A stretch of 64,000 bases of DNA from Saccharum officinarum (GCA_020631735.1 CM036188.1:18394214-18458213), one strand, 5' to 3'; shown: positions 32,956 through 43,915, counted from the first letter of the stretch. Numbers and translations: made by a program. The notes: a model not told the origin generated them from the sequence alone.

Positions 32956-33537
32956 ACTGGTAGGAGTCTAAGCAAAGGAGGAATACAATTAAAAGCACGA
33001 CATGCAGAGCGACCGGCAGACGAACGTCTTATAATCGAGGCAGCGCGTCGTCGGCCACTCCCAGTCAGTCTCCCTAGCGTTCTGATGGATTAGAGGCTAC
33101 TGAAAGCCAAGTCGCATCAAACACACCGTCTCCCGAGCATACATCGCCAGAGTGCTCGTGCACTAGGTCACCTCCATGCATCTGGGAACCAACAAGACAC
33201 TTATCTTGGCTACGTGTGCTGCCACATAGTTCCAGCCTAGCTAGGCTGCTTGAAGACACTACGTCCGTGTTGTCATGGCCACTCCTGGTCTCCCGCATGA
33301 GCGCTGTGACGTAGTGCAGTGCCGACACAGTTCCACACTGTGGCCATCACCCTATCGGGCTAGGCTGCCTGGCCATGGTCAGGGACACCGTGCGCACTTA
33401 GTGTCGTGGCCGCAGGTTTCGAGCCACCTTGCTGTGGCCATAGTGTCTCGCGTGCGGCTCTGCCGTATAACCATGTTCGTGCCACCCGTAACATAATGAA
33501 TTATGGTCCCGTTACAACGCACGGACATATTTGCTAG

Positions 33538-34832
33538 TGTAATAATAAAGAGACAAAATTTCAAGTTAATTTTTTCATCCAGCCCATTCTAATTCGGTCT
33601 AACTGTTTGATCCAAACACTCTAGTCGCTCAGCAGCCCAATCCAGCCATCTGGCCTACTCTAGCCACCTGGTTCGCATCCGGCCCAGGTGGGATTCGAAC
33701 CGTGGTCTCCAGACCTCAACTATCAAGGGCTGACCACCATACCATACAAGTTCAGGTGATGTTTGATGAACTTACTTTTTTATTTATCGTTGATAACATC
33801 TTGAAACTTTCCACATGGAAACACTCTTGTGGTTGGCAAGACAAAAATAAATAAATTGTAAATGTGGGCTTTAGATATGACGCAATGGACTCGACTACAT
33901 ATGTTCCAGCTCCTGATTCTAGGTGTTGCATGCTACATGTGATGAGTTGTGTAAACGTCGGGATCAAATTCCTTCTTGAGAATCATACGAGAGGAAAGAA
34001 AAGAAGAGAAGGAAAAATCAGTCTAAGTTCAAAATCCAATCATATCGAAGAGAAAAATCGGTCTCAGTTCAAAATCCAATCGAAGAGGACCTGGAAATTA
34101 ATTAAAAAAACCCTATTCTCAATTTTAAATTATACTCCAATCAAAATTGTGTAAGGCACTGAAGCTCTTTTACGTTGAAAGGAGTTCCTAGAAACAGACA
34201 TTTGAAAATAGCAATCAAACTTATCTTCGCTCCTATTAACAGAAAAAAACAATATTCTTTTAGGCAATAGATCACAAATATAATTTAATAGAAAAAACAA
34301 ACCGACTATCTGTCAGCTGATTAGACCTACAACAAATTTATAAAATAATTTGTCAAGTGAATAGATTTGCAACAAAATTAACAAATTAATTTGTTAGGGG
34401 ATTAGATATGCAATAAATTTGATTTCGACCTCAAAAACTGGATCGTACTAAACATGGCAGCCATGCAACAAATACACATAGCAGTGTATTCTTTTTCGGA
34501 GGAAGCAAGTACCTTGGGGCAATTTGATAAAACGATGGCGTGTTTGAGGTACAAATTAAAACAAAAGTTGAATAATTATGTTTTTTTGAGAACAATTGAA
34601 TAATTATATTGCAATGTATGAATATACATTTACTTTTTTAATATTAAAGGAGGATAATTCTTGTCTAACATTGCTCACAACCATCTATAGGATCTGACGG
34701 ACCAAAACTTTCCCCTGACTATACGAGTAGAGTGACATGTTCAAACATAGAACTGAGTCCCATTACAAATGAATGGGATTACGGAGTGTTCATACTCTAT
34801 CACCATACAAGTTAGGGTAGCATATGACCGGA
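33538..34832 (+). mobile_element. Helitron-like unit H3, 5' part
   Basis: It begins directly after CTAG of H2 with TGTAATAATAAAGAGACAAA, the same opening as the other units. The interior is AT-rich without genes, and the sequence runs into the assembly gap. A degraded 3'-like end (CCCGGTGCAAAGCACATGC) lies beyond the gap near 35025-35045, in the left inverted-repeat arm. Whether it belongs to this unit cannot be told. Confidence 0.4.
33680..33750 (-). other. tRNA-like remnant with a B box
   Basis: GGTTCGAATCCCACC on the minus strand (about 33688-33702) is a good RNA polymerase III B box. About 40 bases upstream lies TGGTGGTCAGCC, a poor A box. No cloverleaf could be drawn, so this is at most a tRNA-derived SINE relic. 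Confidence 0.25.
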
Positions 34833-34932
34833 NNNNNNNNNNNNNNNNNNNNNNNNNNNNNNNNNNNNNNNNNNNNNNNNNNNNNNNNNNNNNNNNNNNN
34901 NNNNNNNNNNNNNNNNNNNNNNNNNNNNNNNN
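34833..34932. other. Assembly gap (100 N)
   Basis: Exactly 100 Ns, the usual convention for a gap of unknown size. Similar short sequences flank it (TGACCGGA left, TAACCGGA right). Confidence 0.98.
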
Positions 34933-35451
34933 TAACCGGAACCATGTGTCCGCATTCAATATGATTCTTATTTATTGCTATAAAATCCGTCGTCGTCGTA
35001 AAGTGTCGACAAATTTTGTTTTAGTCCCGGTGCAAAGCACATGCATTTATCTATATAAATATATGTAAAAGAACTAATAGACTTACGACACAGATAAGTG
35101 CACCACGAAAATATTTCATAATGAATCTAATTATCTGATAATATTTATATGATATTGTAATTGTTATTATTTTTTTATAAACTTGTTTAACTTGGCACAA
35201 ACCTAAAAACAATAATTATAGGACCCATAGCCCACGCAGTTATGTTGGGCTGCCCACACAGAGCCCATGCAGTTTTCTGTTTCCTGCAAGCCCAAATGCC
35301 CAAATATACATGTTCCTGTGATTCCAAGTATTTGGTATACGCAGCCATAGATCCCCTTAATCATCATCATTAACCTAGTTAGGTAGGGCTAAGTGCTAGC
35401 AAACCAAGAATACAGCCGCCATTAGTGTCTTCAACCATCGCCCGTAAGAAA

Positions 35452-36851
35452 ATGCTGAGGCAGCTTCGTCTGTGCCGCGTTGATGCGGTGAGGTTCTTCG
35501 GATGCGGAACCTCCGTTATCCAACGAGGATTCCTCCGATCCTGCAGCAGCCACCAGAGTGTGCTTTCCGATTCCCTGGCGGCCGCTGCCAAAGACCCGCG
35601 ATGGGTGATGCTGAACCTCTGTACCCGCCGCATGGACGACTCATTCGTTGCCGACGCCAAGACCGTCGCAGACTCCGGCACCCGCTTCACCGGCCGACAA
35701 CACCTACGCGTCTCCTTGGGATGTGCCCGCCGCCGGCGAGCTCCTTCCTCTACTATGATTTCCCGGATAGCGTGCCTGACGAGGACGAGGACGACAACTA
35801 TGACGGCATCAGCGTTGACGTCGTCGCTGCCCATACGGACTCAGTCCTCTTGCGGTTGGGTAACCATCGCTGTCCGTCTGCAACTTTTGAGGACAGCGAC
35901 TACTTCGTGTACAGGGCAGGCGCCGCCGGGCCGCCGTCTCTGTCTCTGCTCCCTGATAGAGACTTTCTGACGAAGACCGAGAGCGTCTATGCACACAGTC
36001 CCAGGCTGTACAGTAGGAGAACAGGCCTGCTGCGACGACACGGGAAGGATCTCCTCGTCGTCCAGCTCGATCTGTGGTACAATCGCGATGCACGACAGAA
36101 ATGGTTGAGTTCTGTGTGCTCCGCCCTTGCATGGACGTGCGCCAGTGGGAGCTCATAGAGCCGTGCCCATTCTTCAGGACGACGACAAGGTGGCGCCACG
36201 GTTGTCAGGCAATGCCGTCATCACCGTCGGCGACCGTTACCTATGCTGGGTCGACTATGAGAAGGGCTTCTTCCTGTGCGATATGGCTGATGAGGCGAGC
36301 CCCAAGGTACGCTACGTACCTGTGCCTGCTGAGGTGAGCCGCTGCTGCAGCTCCGGTGACCTCATCCCCGACTACGAACTCAACGACGACGTGTTTCACA
36401 TCAAGTATTCCATGAAGATGGGCTCCGCGGGGGCTAGCAAAGTGAGGTTTGTCAGCATCAGCCCCCGCTGCTGCTGTGGTGGCCCTGGCAGGAGCACATG
36501 TGCACACTCCCGCTTCGCCTTCACCGTCACGACCTGGACAATGGATCTCAGCATGGATGTGGAGTCGCCATTGACGTGGGTGAAAGATGGAGAGATCGAC
36601 TGCGAGGAGGTCTGGACGCTTCCAGGATACGAGGGCCTCCCCGAGCAAATCTCGAGTGTCCCGTCGTGTCCTTGGACGACCCAAACGTCGTCTGCTTTTT
36701 GGTCTCTAATCGTTACTTCGCCACCTACGAGGATCAGCAGGTATGGATGATTCAGCTCAATATCAAGACGAAGACACTGCTGTCAGTCGTCCTGTTCAGC
36801 AATGATCCCCGGAGAGCATACCATCATTTACCGGCACAACTTCAGTACTAA
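35452..36851 (+). pseudogene. DUF1618 family gene, copy A, frameshifted
   Basis: The ATG at 35452 gives MLRQLRLCRVDAVRFFG. DPRWVMLNLCTRRMDDSFVA follows, then (shifted by a 1-bp loss near 35720) PPASSFLYYDFPDSVPDEDE, YFVYRAGAAGPPSLSLLPDR and DLLVVQLDLWYN. The DUF1618 core has DRYLCWVDYEKGFFLCDMAD and KVRYVPVPAEVSRCCSSGD. Frame changes also lie near 36115, 36170 and 36640. The last part reads VVSLDDPNVVCFLVSNRYFA and ends LPAQLQY at 36851. DUF1618 proteins are grass-expanded and of unknown function. The same -1 shift near 36640 is found in copy D. Pseudogene unless the shifts are sequence errors. Confidence 0.82.
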
Positions 36852-36859
36852 TAACAGGT

Positions 36860-37264
36860 CGGAGATGACTTGGTAAAAGTGTCTAATTACTCAAATAATC
36901 TCGACTATGAATTGAAGCTACTTACCTGCAAATTTTTAATATATTTTTTTGAGCTTGTCGCTGGAAGCATATATAATTCTTTTCAATCCTAGTGTGTTAC
37001 TGCGGTAAACGTGCAATAGAAACTTTGTGTGCTAGAGAGGGTACTGCCTTAATTATATTTAGGGTAAAGTACACTTATCAACCTCCAACTTGCAGTGAAG
37101 TTCAATTTTCAACCTTCAACTATGAAACCGGATAACAAACACCCTCCAACTGTCAAAACCGAACACATTTGGTCCTCTGGCTGGTTTCGAAAGAGGTTTT
37201 GTATTTTCAGGAGACGCTAAAAATTTATACATTATTTCTTGACACCTCCTAAACTTCAGGTAGA
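36860..37264. other. Intergenic part of the left arm
   Basis: It matches 49100-49340 in reverse, except for an extra block of about 150 bp (about 37055-37205, GGGTAAAGTACACTTATCAA onward) absent from the right arm. Confidence 0.55.
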
Positions 37265-37267
37265 TCG

Positions 37268-38600
37268 CACTACTACAGAAACTGTTTACCGCGGCGGTCG
37301 TTTTTCCTTTTCCGCAGCGGGCAAACTGGCCCGACACAGATGCAAGGCCATGGTAAAATCGCGAGAAAACCGTGGCAGACCCTTTGCCTGCCACGGAAAA
37401 TCCATTAACCACGGCAAGTGCCCGCCGTGGTTAATCTGTAAAAAAAAACAAAAAAAACCACGAGCCCACAGGCGAGCCCATTCATGAGCCTGCCAGTGAG
37501 CCCATTCGCAGCACAGACCAACGACGCCCGCCGTGGACATTGACTGTCGCTGAAGCCGGATCCCGCGCATCCGGCCTCCTCTTCGCCAGATCTGGTCGCG
37601 GCCAGCCTCCTCCGTGCCAGATCCGGTCGCGGCCGGCCTCCGATGGATGCACATCCACGTTGCCAGATCTGGGCAAAACAGAGAGAGAGGGAAAGAAGAG
37701 CGAGGAGAGACGAAGGACCATGACGACGAGGGCGTGGAGAGAGATCTGCACTTACCTCCATGTCGCGGATCTGGGCCTCCTCCATGCCATGGCCCCGCGC
37801 CCCACGCCCAAGCCAAGCTCCACCGCCATGCCTCGCACCTCCCACCGCCACCACGGCTCGACTCGCACCGCCGCCACGCGTCGCCATGGGAGCGGGGCGC
37901 CGTTATGGATCTGGCGCCACAGGCATGCCCCCTCCGCCTCCTTTGCTCCGGATCTCGTTGGTGCCGCCGCCGCCGTCCATGCCCTGCTCAGATCCGAAGA
38001 GGGAGTAGGGGAACCGTCCATGGCCGCGTGGATCTAGGCCTGCCATGGACGTCGCCGCCGCCCACTCGCCGGCCGGATCCAATGCGCCGCCATCGTCGGA
38101 GGAGGGGAAGGAGGGGCGTCGCCGCACCTTTGCTCCTCCGCTCCGCGCCTTCACACCGAGAGGCCGGCGTCGAGGCCGAGCCCTCCACCATCGCAGCCGA
38201 GAGGAGAGTGAGGGAGAGAAGAGAGTTGGAGAGAAGAGAGGAGGGAGTGGGTGGAGAGAGGGAGGCGGAGGCACGGTGCTGATGCGAGAGGGAGGCGAAG
38301 GCGCGCGGCTGATTCGAGAGAGGGAGGCGGAGGCAGAGGAGTGGGACTAAAACCCTAGTGCAGTGTTTATATACGAAGACTGAAATATTGGGCCGGATTT
38401 TCCGTGGCGGGCTCTAAAGTATGCCCGCCGCGGTAAATAGATTAAATAGGGTATTTTCCGTGGCGGGAAAAAGTGCCCGCCACGGTAAATAAAAAATGTT
38501 TGCCACAGTAAATCGTGGGATTTACCGTGATGGGCACAAATATGAGCCCACCTCGGAGGCCTTCCAGGGGATGTCTTGGAAAATCATTTTTGTAGTAGTG
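37268..38600. mobile_element. Non-autonomous CACTA transposon, TCG target duplication
   Basis: It starts CACTACTACAGAAA and ends TTTTTGTAGTAGTG. The 3-bp target duplications TCG lie at 37265-37267 and 38601-38603. Subterminal repeats of the type CCGTGGCGGGC / GCCCGCCACGGTAAA lie at both sides. The interior (37490-38350) is GC-rich with purine-rich runs. Long frames exist on both strands but show no transposase motif. The matching site in the other arm (about 49098) is empty. Confidence 0.92.
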
Positions 38601-39286
38601 TCGGAATATTGTTATTTTTTCAGTGTATATGATTTTTTGGTATAAATCTTTATTAGATTATGATTAACCAGTGATCATACACCTTCTTGCTTTGTATTAG
38701 CTACACTTAATTGCTTTGTATTGGAGTGTGGCAAAGCACTAAATCTTGCCGTAGAATATGCATCCAATGGTGATTGGGTAGTTGGATATGAACATATGGA
38801 TGTATCGTGGAAAGCTAAGCAATGAGATAATATCCTCCTTCCTCCCTCACTACTCTCCCAAAATAGGGCATCCAGGTGAACAACGTTGCCCCAATGATCT
38901 TTACTGCAATACCACCGTGTTAATGATAGCCCTCTGCACAAACTGAAAGCCAAAACATCCGACATCCAACACATGGAGCACTGGAGCATCACGGTCCTCT
39001 AGGGCACCATGATATGGACATGCACTTATTTGTAGAACCGGCCTCCATGCCGGTTCCACTTCCACAAAGATGGATTTCCCAACAGCAAGGGAAGACACTA
39101 TGTTTCATCAACTGGTGTCACTCCTACTTCCACCAATAGCGCATCGTTGAGTTACGAAGGTTTGGATTGCATCATTCAACCTCGACGATGTTGCGTAGAT
39201 GTAGTTTAAGTTATTCGTTAGGCAAAGGTAATGAACAAAGCTTCAGACAAAGTGAGCAATGCTTCATCAAAGGCCGCCAAATACTA

Positions 39287-39440
39287 TTCCCTCCATTCCA
39301 AATTATTCTCCTATTCACTTTAACTTATCATACTGGCTTATCAGCCATGGTACAATATTTTTTCTCTCAAAACAAAACAGCTATAGATTGGCTTATCAGC
39401 TGCAGAAACCATCAGCCAAACAACCCATATAAGATGTTTT
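39287..39440. mobile_element. Stowaway-type MITE interrupted by a second MITE
   Basis: CCCTCCATTCCAAATTATTC (39289) and AAGATGTTTTGGCTTTTC (39432) are the outer parts of a Stowaway MITE. Between them lies a block with CTTATCAGCCATGGTACAAT and GGCTTATCAGCTGCAGAAAC, inverted CTTATCAGC ends typical of another common grass MITE. The partner site at 44103-44245 in the right arm has no such block. Confidence 0.6.
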
Positions 39441-39702
39441 GGCTTTTCAAAATTCATAGCTTTCGCTATGCACTTAGATATATATCTCATAGAAACAAAA
39501 CTGGATTTTTTGTGACTCATATAAAAATAGACCGATTCTCCCATATACGTGCGGGAAAGAGATATTAAAATCGGAAATGGGAAGATGATTAGACTTTATT
39601 TTATAAACCAATGTATACAAATGCACCAATTCTTTTCTTACCTGGCTCATTAAATGCTATGCTCAACTAAAGATCGTTACCAGTCGCAAAAAAAAAAGAT
39701 CG

Positions 39703-40998
39703 TTACCAGCAAAGTTTAGCCATTATCGATCTCTGGTGTCGCTTTGACAAGTGTTGATCTCTGGTGATGCCACTAGGGACGACAGAAAGCAGCTTCTTGC
39801 TCCTGATGTTGATCTCTACCGCCATGCCTTCCACCTTAAAATATATCACGTCCGGGTCATCAGAGCTCACCATGGGGTACTCCAGATGCTTATCATGTGG
39901 GAGGCACCCGTAGTTTGGGAACCACCACTTCCAGATCTCGTCGCAGTCGAGCACAACGTCCTTCACCCACGTCGTGGCGTCTTCCGTGCTCAGGGTCATT
40001 GTCCATGTCGTAACGTTGAAGGAGGAGCTGGGAGGACGACTAACGCTGACGAACCTAACCGTGTCGAGACCAACGGCGCCTAGGGTGTAGTGGCCGCAGT
40101 AGCCATCGTGCTGCATTGTCGGCAGTGGCACATACCGTACCTTGGGGGCCTCCTCGTCGGCCATGTCGCACACGATGAAGGCGGTGTTGTAGTCGACCCA
40201 GCACAGGAACCGGTTGCCGACGGGCACCGCAGCGTGGATCCAGATATGTTTCTGCCAAGTCCAACGCCATGGCTGCAGCTCGCTGCGTCCCTCGCGGTGC
40301 TCTACAATGGGTACCCGCTTGACGATCCACTCGCGGTCGCGGCCGAAGCGGAGGATGCAAAGATCGGCCATATTGTAGATTGGCGGGTCACACGTCATCT
40401 CAAACTGGCACACCACCAGATCGTCCTCGCCACGGCGCAGTATGCAAGTATTCTCCATGCCCAGGCTGCGAAATCTGGGAGTAGGATCACGGTGGTTCCT
40501 GTAACCTTTCTGCACGGGAACGTAGAAGCCAGGGAGCAGCGACAGCGACGGCGGCCGGGCGCCGCCCGCTGCCTCATACAGGAAGTGGTCGTCGAACGTC
40601 TTATGCAGACCACGGCGCACCTTCATCCTCATCTGGATGAGGAGCGCGTCATCGTGGCCGGCGATGACGCGGACATGCACAGGAGGCTCTGACTTGGTGT
40701 GCTTGCTGTCGCTGTCACGTGGCGCGCCGCCGCCTAGCCAGCCAAAGTGCAGGGTGCAGCATGCCGGCGGCGCCACTATGCCGAAGGAGATGCTGAAGGG
40801 TTCGCCTAAGGAGGTGCAGGAAGCCACCTTGGTGTTGGCATCGGCAACGGAGGAGTCACTGCCCTCGTCGTCGATGCAGCTGTTCAGTATCAGCCAGCAG
40901 GGCGCTGCCGCCGGTGGGGAATCAGAACGTCGTTGTCTCTTGTTGGTAAGGGTTTCCTTGTGGCCGCCGTGTTCTCTCTTGTTATTTAGGGTTGCCAA
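39703..40998 (-). CDS. DUF1618 family gene, copy B: long open frame, conserved start codon lost
   Basis: A single uninterrupted frame of about 430 codons ends KLCW at 39703. It includes PCWLILNSCIDDEGSDSSVA, PPSLSLLPGFYVPVQ, GEDDLVVCQFEMTCDPPIYN and the DUF1618 core NRFLCWVDYNTAFIVCDMAD / EEAPKVRYVPLP. WTMTLSTEDATTWVKDVVLD and YPMVSSDDPDVIYFKVEGMA follow, covering a full-length family member. The frame opens with TTG at 40998, after a TAG upstream, so no ATG begins it. Where copy E has ATGGAAACCCTAAC, B has AAGGAAACCCTTAC (about 40949), so the start codon seems to have become AAG. The next in-frame ATG is near residue 122. It may use a non-AUG or internal start, or be newly dead. Function unknown. 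Confidence 0.75.
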   Translation of the reverse strand: MATLNNKREHGGHKETLTNKRQRRSDSPPAAAPCWLILNSCIDDEGSDSSVADANTKVASCTSLGEPFSISFGIVAPPACCTLHFGWLGGGAPRDSDSKHTKSEPPVHVRVIAGHDDALLIQMRMKVRRGLHKTFDDHFLYEAAGGARPPSLSLLPGFYVPVQKGYRNHRDPTPRFRSLGMENTCILRRGEDDLVVCQFEMTCDPPIYNMADLCILRFGRDREWIVKRVPIVEHREGRSELQPWRWTWQKHIWIHAAVPVGNRFLCWVDYNTAFIVCDMADEEAPKVRYVPLPTMQHDGYCGHYTLGAVGLDTVRFVSVSRPPSSSFNVTTWTMTLSTEDATTWVKDVVLDCDEIWKWWFPNYGCLPHDKHLEYPMVSSDDPDVIYFKVEGMAVEINIRSKKLLSVVPSGITRDQHLSKRHQRSIMAKLCW

Positions 40999-41850
40999 AT
41001 ATAGAGTATTTCTTAACTAGTACTAAATTCATATCAAATTGTAGTTCGTTTGACTTTTTTAATCCAAAGTTTGACCATTCGTCTTATTCAAAAAATTTGT
41101 GTAAATATAGTCAAATTTAAGTGATTCTTAAAGAACTTTTATTAATAAAGCATGCCACAACAAAAGAAGTGATGTTCCTATAATTTGGACAGAGGGAGTT
41201 GATCTCAAATTTGGACGGTTAAGACAACTGTTGACTGTTGCTTCTAAAATTAGGATAGTAACGCAGGCATAACTTGGGATTTGGTTCTCATATGTCGAGT
41301 AGTTAAAAATACTTATCAAAATTAAGATAATAATGCATAATTCTTGATTGGATTATCAAAATTGTTGAAACTTTCGTACATATAGTATATACAAAATATA
41401 TTTCTTTTATCTCGTCCTTAGGTCCGCATGACATGACTGCATGGCAGCGTGCTATGCATCGTGCTTGGATCAAACAAGCAAAGACTTACCGCGCTATACC
41501 ATGCTATACAGTCCCACGTTGCCTGGTGTATGTGCCTAGAGGATGACCTGAAGCGGCACAAAGCACGTGAGAGCCTTGATATGCCGTCACGGTCCCAAGT
41601 CCCACCTCTATTTTGGAGGATGTATACATACAGTTTTAAGATCAGCTCATGCACCTTCTATGATTTGCAGCATGTAACTGCATGCACTCGGATATGTGGA
41701 CAGTTCAGAAAATACTTTCAAAATACAAATCCACTGGTGCGATCTTTTTCAGAAAATCTATAGTTAGTGGCCAAAATTATGGAACCTGACCTTGGCATGA
41801 AGTAAGACTAGTTCTAAGACAATATAGCAAGTATTATTAGAAGAACAACG
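40999..41850. other. Spacer between DUF1618 copies B and C
   Basis: AT-rich sequence with a partial Stowaway-like end (ACAGAGGGAGTTGATCTC near 41190). No gene recognised. Confidence 0.5.
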
Positions 41851-41856
41851 TGTCCT

Positions 41857-43915
41857 ATGCTCCAACAACTTACACAATTCAAGAACCTTCTGAACTTAGG
41901 TGCACGCTTCCGGCCAATGACAACAGTGACTCCACGGCACACCTCCTTCAGAACTTCACCAAGAGAATACTTCGGAGGGTTGCCTCCCAGCTCTTGCCTC
42001 GTCCTACCGATGGAGCAACCACTGCCGCTACGCCGGTCCTCCCAGTATTGGAGCTGGCTGATGCTGAACATCAACGGATGCCGCGCCGACGACTCATTCG
42101 TCGCGGACGCCAGGACCGTCGCCTCGAAAGGCCGTCCCCTGCGCGTCTCCTTCGGACCACGCACCGTGCCGCCAGCGAGCTCCTTCCTCTACTTCGATTT
42201 TCGGCGTCGCACGCCAAACGTGTTCGACTGCATCAGCGTCATCGCCGCTCATAGGGACTCGTTCCTCTTGCAGTTGAGTAAAACATGCATCCCGTCTGAT
42301 TACGAGGACAACTACTTCGTGTACACCGCAGGCGCCGCCGGGACGGCCATCGCTGTCTCTGATCCCCGTCCGAGACTTTCTGACCAAGTGCGACAGCGTC
42401 TATGAACACTATATTGGGCGCCGCTCCTTCTGCCCCACGCTGGACAGTGGCAACACAGGCCTGCTGCGACGAGGTGGCGAGAAAGATCTTCTCGTGGTCC
42501 AGCTCGATGTGTGTGACTGTATCGATGCGCGGCAGCGGCAATGGCACAATTTCGATGTGCGTGAGCAAATGGTCCAGATCGGTGTGCTCCGCCCCGGCAC
42601 CGACATGCGCCAGTGGGAGCTCAAGCTGGTGCCCATTCTTCAGGACGGTGACAAGGTGGTGCGACGGTCGTCAGGTCGTGATGACATCCCTGTCGGCGAC
42701 CGGTACCTATGCTGGGTCGACTACAAGAACGGCTTCTTCTTGTGTGACATGGCTGACGAGGCCAGGCCCAAGGTCCGTTACTTACCTGTGCCTCCTGAGT
42801 TGAGCCGCCCCAGTCGCAGCTCCGATAGCTTGTTCCACCACGCGTTAATCATGGTTCCTGATAGGAAGATGGGTGCCACTGGGGCTACCAGTGTGAGGTT
42901 TGTCAGCATCGATGAATCTCAGCACTCCCGCTTCGTCTGCACCACCGTCATCAGGACCTGGACGATGGATCTTAGCATGGACGACAAGCCACTGGAGATG
43001 GGGTGCGAGGAGATCTGGGCGCTTCCAGGATATGAGAGCCTCCCACCAACAAATCTCCTGTGCCCCGTCGTGTCCTTGGATGACCCTAGATTGCGCTAGC
43101 TGCATCCTGCACCGTGGAGATGGCGAGGACGACGACCTGGTCATGTGCCAGTACGAGATGACGTGTGACCCGCCAATCTATGATATGGCCGAGCTTTGCA
43201 TGCTCCGTATCGGCCACGACCGCGAGTGGAGCGTCAAACGGGTACCCATCGTAGAACACCGTGAGGGAAGCAGCGAGCTGCAGCCATGGCGTTGGTGGCA
43301 ACGTGATCTCGTCGCCGACGCTGTGGTGCCAGTTGGTAAACATTTCCTGTGCTAGGTAGACTACAGCACTGGCTTCATCGTGTGCGACATGGCGGAGGAG
43401 ATCTCCAAGCTACGTTATGTGCGGCTGCCGGCAACGAAAAATAATGGCTACTGTGGGCACTACCCGCGCGAGATGCGGGCTTACCGCACCCTAGGCACCA
43501 CCAGTCCTAACGCGGTGAGGTTCGTCAGCAATAGTCCTCCGCGCTGCTGCTGTGGCGACTTCCAAGACAAGAAGTCATGTGGGTTCCAGTTCCTCTTTCA
43601 GTGTCACGGCTTGGACAATGACCCTGAGCACGGAGGAGGTGATGACGTAGGTGAAGGACGTTGTGCTTGACTGCGACGAGATCTGGAAGTGGCGGCTCAC
43701 AAACTACGGTTGCCTCCCACGTAATAAAGCACCTGGAGTACCCTATGGTGAGCTCTGATGACCCGGACGTCATCTATTTCAAGGTGGAAGGCATGGCAGT
43801 AGAGATCAACACCAGGAGCAAGAAGCTGCTTTCTGTCCTCCCCAATGGTGGCACCAGAGATCAACACTTGGTCCAGCGGCACCAGAGATCAGTAACGGCT
43901 AAACTTTACTGGTAA
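41857..43915 (+). pseudogene. DUF1618 copy C: fusion of an A-type gene and the 3' half of a B-type gene
   Basis: The first part (41857-43088) is A-type: CRADDSFVADARTVASKGRP, PPASSFLYFDF, YFVYTAGAAG, LLVVQLDVCDCIDARQ, DRYLCWVDYKNGFFLCDMAD and LLCPVVSLDDP. One frameshift lies near 42350. Directly after SLDDP the sequence turns into B-type from the middle of the gene: DDDLVMCQYEMTCDPPIYDM, HDREWSVKRVPIVEHREGSS, a TAG in the FLC-VDYSTGFIVCDMA motif, more shifts near 43650 and 43720, then YPMVSSDDPDVIYFKVEGMA and an end at TAA 43915. The junction (43089-43101) is the inner edge of the right inverted-repeat arm. Not functional as one protein. Confidence 0.82.

Larger units (their letters stand above)
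31764..33537 (+). mobile_element. Helitron-like element H2 carrying a gene fragment
   Basis: The 5' side reads TAATAATAAAGAGGTAAAAT, like the starts of H1 and H3. The 3' end has CCCGTTACAACGCACGG (33508-33524) and finishes with CTAG at 33534-33537. It contains a diverged A-rich repeat (31977-32330) and a probable host-gene fragment (32487-32955). No Helitron replicase is present. Confidence 0.6.
34933..40446 (+). repeat. Left arm of a large inverted repeat
   Basis: Reverse-complement matches to 43101-51228 run in order: 34945-35050 with 51125-51228; DUF1618 A with D; 36850-37264 with 49100-49345; 38604-38655 with 49045-49098; 38670-39560 with 44110-45000; and the 3' part of DUF1618 B (39703-40446) with the 3' part of C. 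A CACTA element (37268-38600) is unique to this arm. Without it the arm is about 4.2 kb. The arms are clearly diverged. Confidence 0.85.

Noticed and set aside
33680..33750. A functional tRNA gene
   Set aside because: The B box is good, but no acceptor stem, anticodon arm or proper A box could be matched.
34741..35068. ORFs crossing 34833-34932
   Set aside because: They are read through 100 Ns and have no meaning.
37286..38350. Host gene captured in the CACTA element at 37268-38600
   Set aside because: Long GC-rich frames exist on both strands but none shows a recognisable domain; composition alone is not enough.
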